Below, piece by piece: positions 6,232 through 8,578 of a stretch of DNA of 8,578 bases. The stretch's first letter is position 1. Every line of letters begins with the position of its first letter. The notes under the pieces are model-generated. The model was not told the DNA's origin. It saw nothing but the letters and a program-made list of their open reading frames with translations, and did not search any database. The translations under genes were made by a program, and so were the position numbers. The DNA is from Bacteroidales bacterium. GTDB taxonomy: Bacteria > Bacteroidota > Bacteroidia > Bacteroidales > NBLH01. The stretch lies in assembly GCA_027083715.1 (NCBI GenBank), contig JALWNR010000873.1:1-8578 (forward strand). The letters are read 5' to 3'.

Positions 6232-6250
6232 AATCTGTCTATAATGCCAG

Positions 6251-6275
6251 GTGTTTGGTTCATGAAGTCAAGCAC
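6251..6275 (+). repeat. Short stem-loop after the cytochrome c gene
   Basis: GTGTTTGGTT (6251-6260) can pair with AAGTCAAGCAC read backwards from 6275: about 10 bp including three G-T wobbles with a 5-nt loop. There is no T tract. It is a weak candidate for a 3'-end RNA structure. Confidence 0.25.
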
Positions 6276-6300
6276 TTAATAAACTCCAAAAAAACATAAT

Positions 6301-6342
6301 ATGGTGGCTGTCAGTATTAATTAATAATTCTACAGTCACCAT
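6301..6342 (+). terminator. Stem-loop between the cytochrome c and NosB-like genes, possible terminator
   Basis: ATGGTGGCTGT (6301-6311) pairs with ACAGTCACCAT (6332-6342): 11 bp with one G-T wobble and a 20-nt loop, followed only by TTATT. It could end the cytochrome transcript partly or be a processing or stability element. No clear -33/-7 promoter is seen between it and the next gene, so some readthrough into the NosB-like gene is likely. Confidence 0.45.
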
Positions 6343-6420
6343 TTATTGCCTATTATTTATAATTAAAAACTTTTGCTTCAAAAAAACAAGTAATCAATAA
6401 TACCCTAAAAAAATAAAAAA

Positions 6421-7218
6421 ATGAACAAAAACATTCAAATATCCCGAATTTTAAGCATTCTTGGAGCAGTGCTGATTATTGTCAGTATTTTCACACCAAT
6501 TTGGTGGGTTGCTTTGCAAAGTAGGCAGTATCCTAAATCAATGTATCCGGAAGGTATCCGTATAAATTTTAAATTCACGGGTGTTTATAATGGCTGCGAA
6601 GGAGTTCGAGAGCGAGAAGAACTGGCAATGGACGCAGAAGGTGCTGACTGCTTAGTTGAAATGAATGCCATTAATCATTTTATCGGAATGTATCACATTA
6701 CTCAAGGCTTAAACAGAGATGAAAGTCGCCCCTACCCTATTTACTATGTATTTGATACTAAAAAAGATGAAAATGGAAATGAAATAATAGATCCCGAAAC
6801 AGGTAAGCCTATTGAAGTAGATGTTACACCCGGCTTTTTAAAGTTTTTGGATAGTTTAATGCGCTATTCTCCTTATTTACTTGGATTTTTTGCGCTCTCA
6901 GGATTAGCTTTTGGTTTTACTTCCAAAAAGCTAAATATCGTTCTTGCCATTATTCCGGGATTAATACCGATTTACTTCTTAGTAATGTACATAATTGGTC
7001 TTTATTGGTACGGACACAACCTCGGATTGCATGGTGGTGGTGCATTTGAAGGTATTAAACCATTTATGCCCACAGTATTTGGAGAAGGCAAAGTAGCACA
7101 ATTTACAACACAGTCATATCCTTATTACGGATTCTTTATATTGATTGCTATTTTAGCTATCTATGTTTTTGCAATTTTATTTAAAAGAAAAGGATTAAAC
7201 GAACAAACAAATAATTAG
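6421..7218 (+). CDS. nosB: NosB-like polytopic membrane protein of the nos cluster
   Basis: A 265-residue integral membrane protein. Hydrophobic segments lie at about 9-31, 150-167, 170-197 and 235-255, so four helices are expected. A large extracytoplasmic region spans about 32-148. It contains WWVALQSRQYP, KFTGVYNGC and the EMNAINHFIGM segment (80-90), a MN-x-x-NH-x-IGM pattern that I associate with membrane proteins of clade II nos clusters. C59 and C77 may form a disulfide. An acidic stretch at 115-134 looks like a lineage-specific insertion. It stands 15 nt before nosD, the position of NosB in clade II clusters, and the two are presumably co-transcribed. NosB is needed for N2O respiration in some organisms, but its exact role is unsettled. 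The membrane call is firm; the NosB name rests on position and the motif. Confidence 0.6.
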   Translation: MNKNIQISRILSILGAVLIIVSIFTPIWWVALQSRQYPKSMYPEGIRINFKFTGVYNGCEGVREREELAMDAEGADCLVEMNAINHFIGMYHITQGLNRDESRPYPIYYVFDTKKDENGNEIIDPETGKPIEVDVTPGFLKFLDSLMRYSPYLLGFFALSGLAFGFTSKKLNIVLAIIPGLIPIYFLVMYIIGLYWYGHNLGLHGGGAFEGIKPFMPTVFGEGKVAQFTTQSYPYYGFFILIAILAIYVFAILFKRKGLNEQTNN

Positions 7219-7233
7219 CAATTTATTTAATTG

Positions 7234-8514
7234 ATGCGAATATTTTTTCTATACATACTCTTATTTTACAGTAGTCTGGCAATTGCCCAAAATAAATTTG
7301 GAACAAACATTGACTTTGATACCTCAGGTATTGACAAAAGCAAGGCAATTTCTTTACAAAAACTTATTGACAATGCCAAACCGGGTGATTACATCAAATT
7401 GCAAAAGGCTTTTTATACGGGTCCGGTATATATCAGAAAAAATGGAATAACTATTGATGGTCAAGGAGAAAGTATCCTCTCTGGTATGGGTATTAAGTCT
7501 GTAATATATATTGAAGCTGATAGTGTAACTGTCAAAAACCTTATTATCCAAGAGTCAGGTGGATCGCACGATAAAATAGATTGCGGTGTTAAAATAAAAG
7601 GAAATTTTAATTTTGTTGAAAACTGTCGAATTAGAGAATGTCTCTTTGGGGTAGATGTATTTCAATCAGATAACAACAAAATATTTCATAACGAAATATC
7701 CTCATTAAGCCGTAGGAGCATCGCCCTAAAAGGTGATGCTATACGCTTCTGGTATTCAAAATACAATGTTGTCGGTAATAATTATTGGCATGGGGTGCGT
7801 GATATGGTTGTTTGGTATTCATCCGATAATTTGTTTATCCAAAACAAAGGTGTTGGTAACCGTTACAGCATACATTTTATGTATGCACACAATAATCGCA
7901 TACAAGGCAATGAGTTTTATAATAATTCCGTAGGCGTTTTCTTAATGTATAGTGAAAAAACAATTATGGTAGGCAACTTGATACAAGGCTCACAAGGAGT
8001 AAGCGGTATGTGTTTAGGAATGAAAGAAACTTCATCTAATCAAATATTAAATAATCGATTTATTTATTCTGCTCAAGGCATTCATTTTGATGTAGCACCT
8101 TTTGTGCCGGAAAAAATAAATACCATTGAAGGGAATGAAATTGCATTTTGCGGTTCAGGTATGTTTTTTCACACTAATCAGGAAGGAAACCTAATTAGAC
8201 ATAATTATTTTCACAACAATCTCTCACAAGTTACAGCAGAAGGAAGAACAGCATCAAAAAATGTCTGGGAGTATAATTATTTTGATGATTATCAAGGTTT
8301 TGACAGAAACAAAGATAACATTGGAGATACGCCATATAAACTTTACACCTATGTAGAACATCTTTGGGATTTCAATAAATACGTAAAGTTCTTTTACGGA
8401 GCACCCATTCTGGTAGTATTGGATTTTTTAGAAAGATTAGCTCCCTTTTCAGAGCCAAAATTTGTATTAAAAGATGATAAACCAATGTTTTTTTGGAAAG
8501 AAAAAAACGAATAA
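7234..8514 (+). CDS. nosD: NosD, periplasmic beta-helix protein for CuZ maturation
   Basis: A 426-residue protein from the ATG at 7234. A TTG one codon earlier would add a single residue; ATG is preferred. Residues 1-18 are a Sec signal peptide with an AIA cleavage site before Q19. Residues about 35-345 form a right-handed parallel beta helix of the carbohydrate-binding/sugar-hydrolase (CASH) type, seen as repeated short strands with N-x-I and G-N-x-F turns, starting with NGITIDGQG near 70-78. The family-specific C-terminus is present: the FDDYQGFD stretch leading to IGDTPY (350-368), then the APILVVLDFLERLAPF segment from 390. NosD works with the ABC transporter NosF-NosY to assemble the CuZ cluster, probably by delivering sulfur and copper in the periplasm. 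Its presence fits with at least one NosZ here still making CuZ. The length is normal for the family. Confidence 0.93.
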   Translation: MRIFFLYILLFYSSLAIAQNKFGTNIDFDTSGIDKSKAISLQKLIDNAKPGDYIKLQKAFYTGPVYIRKNGITIDGQGESILSGMGIKSVIYIEADSVTVKNLIIQESGGSHDKIDCGVKIKGNFNFVENCRIRECLFGVDVFQSDNNKIFHNEISSLSRRSIALKGDAIRFWYSKYNVVGNNYWHGVRDMVVWYSSDNLFIQNKGVGNRYSIHFMYAHNNRIQGNEFYNNSVGVFLMYSEKTIMVGNLIQGSQGVSGMCLGMKETSSNQILNNRFIYSAQGIHFDVAPFVPEKINTIEGNEIAFCGSGMFFHTNQEGNLIRHNYFHNNLSQVTAEGRTASKNVWEYNYFDDYQGFDRNKDNIGDTPYKLYTYVEHLWDFNKYVKFFYGAPILVVLDFLERLAPFSEPKFVLKDDKPMFFWKEKNE

Positions 8515-8540
8515 ATTATCGCAAAAACAGGATTTATTAA

Positions 8541-8548
8541 TATATTTG
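8541..8548 (+). promoter_or_regulatory. Possible -7 element before the edge gene
   Basis: TATATTTG matches TAnnTTTG, but only four bases separate it from the ATG at 8553 and no TTTG box lies at the right distance upstream. If real it would give a nearly leaderless transcript; in such A/T-rich DNA a chance match is more likely. Confidence 0.15.
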
Positions 8549-8552
8549 TCCT

Positions 8553-8578
8553 ATGATAAAAAAAGGCATATCCATAGC
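8553..8578 (+). CDS. Start of a further gene, truncated by the window edge
   Basis: An ATG 38 nt after the nosD stop opens a frame reading MIKKGISIA to the end of the window. The basic start followed by small and hydrophobic residues could begin a signal peptide, for example of a NosL-like lipoprotein or another exported nos protein. Nine residues are too few to identify it. The same strand and short gap suggest it continues the nosB-nosD unit. Confidence 0.4.

Noticed and set aside
6240..6245. TATAAT as a -10 box
   Set aside because: It sits directly after the cytochrome stop codon without a -35 partner, and Bacteroidota use a different consensus.
7231..7236. TTG at 7231 as the nosD start
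   Set aside because: An ATG follows immediately in frame and gives the same signal peptide; the rarer start is not needed.
1..8578. CRISPR arrays, insertion sequences or attachment sites
   Set aside because: No regularly spaced direct repeats, transposase or integrase genes, or terminal inverted repeats were seen.

Overview
The window comes from an AT-rich genome of the Bacteroidota type. Start codons are preceded by A/T-rich leaders with no recognisable Shine-Dalgarno sequence. Two good matches to the Bacteroidota -33/-7 promoter (TTTG, 18-20 nt spacer, TAnnTTTG) are present, and the lipoprotein signals end in SCG as is usual in that phylum. The genes are a Sec-type (clade II-like) nos cluster for periplasmic reduction of nitrous oxide to N2.

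Layout. A GroES-like gene lies on the minus strand (128-511). A divergent intergenic region (512-899) carries a strong plus-strand promoter and inverted repeats. Two tandem NosZ paralogues follow (900-3131 and 3182-5572). Next come a stem-loop and an intrinsic terminator, a fresh promoter, and a c5-like cytochrome c lipoprotein (5845-6231). After another hairpin come a NosB-like membrane protein (6421-7218), the copper-site maturation protein NosD (7234-8514), and the first nine codons of a further gene at the right edge.

The main discovery is that the two NosZ paralogues have lost complementary halves of the active site. The first keeps every CuA ligand (H568, C603, C607, H611, M614), but all seven CuZ histidine positions are substituted. 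The second keeps all seven CuZ histidines (H141, H142, H190, H355, H422, H464, H526), but its CuA cysteines, histidine and methionine are replaced in the C-x3-C-x3-H-x2-M loop. It also carries a C-terminal monohaem cytochrome c domain. In known NosZ homodimers, CuA of one subunit works with CuZ of the other subunit. The pair therefore looks like an obligate heterodimeric N2O reductase with one composite active site, in place of the usual symmetric enzyme with two.

How the genes may work together (inference): the c5-like lipoprotein, and/or the haem domain fused to the CuZ subunit, would pass electrons to CuA on the first subunit. CuA would then pass them across the interface to CuZ on the second. 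NosD (with NosF and NosY presumably beyond the edge) would support CuZ assembly, and the NosB-like protein is the usual membrane partner in clade II clusters. The CuZ subunit appears to be lipid-anchored while the CuA subunit has an ordinary Sec signal, so the membrane attachment would be asymmetric.
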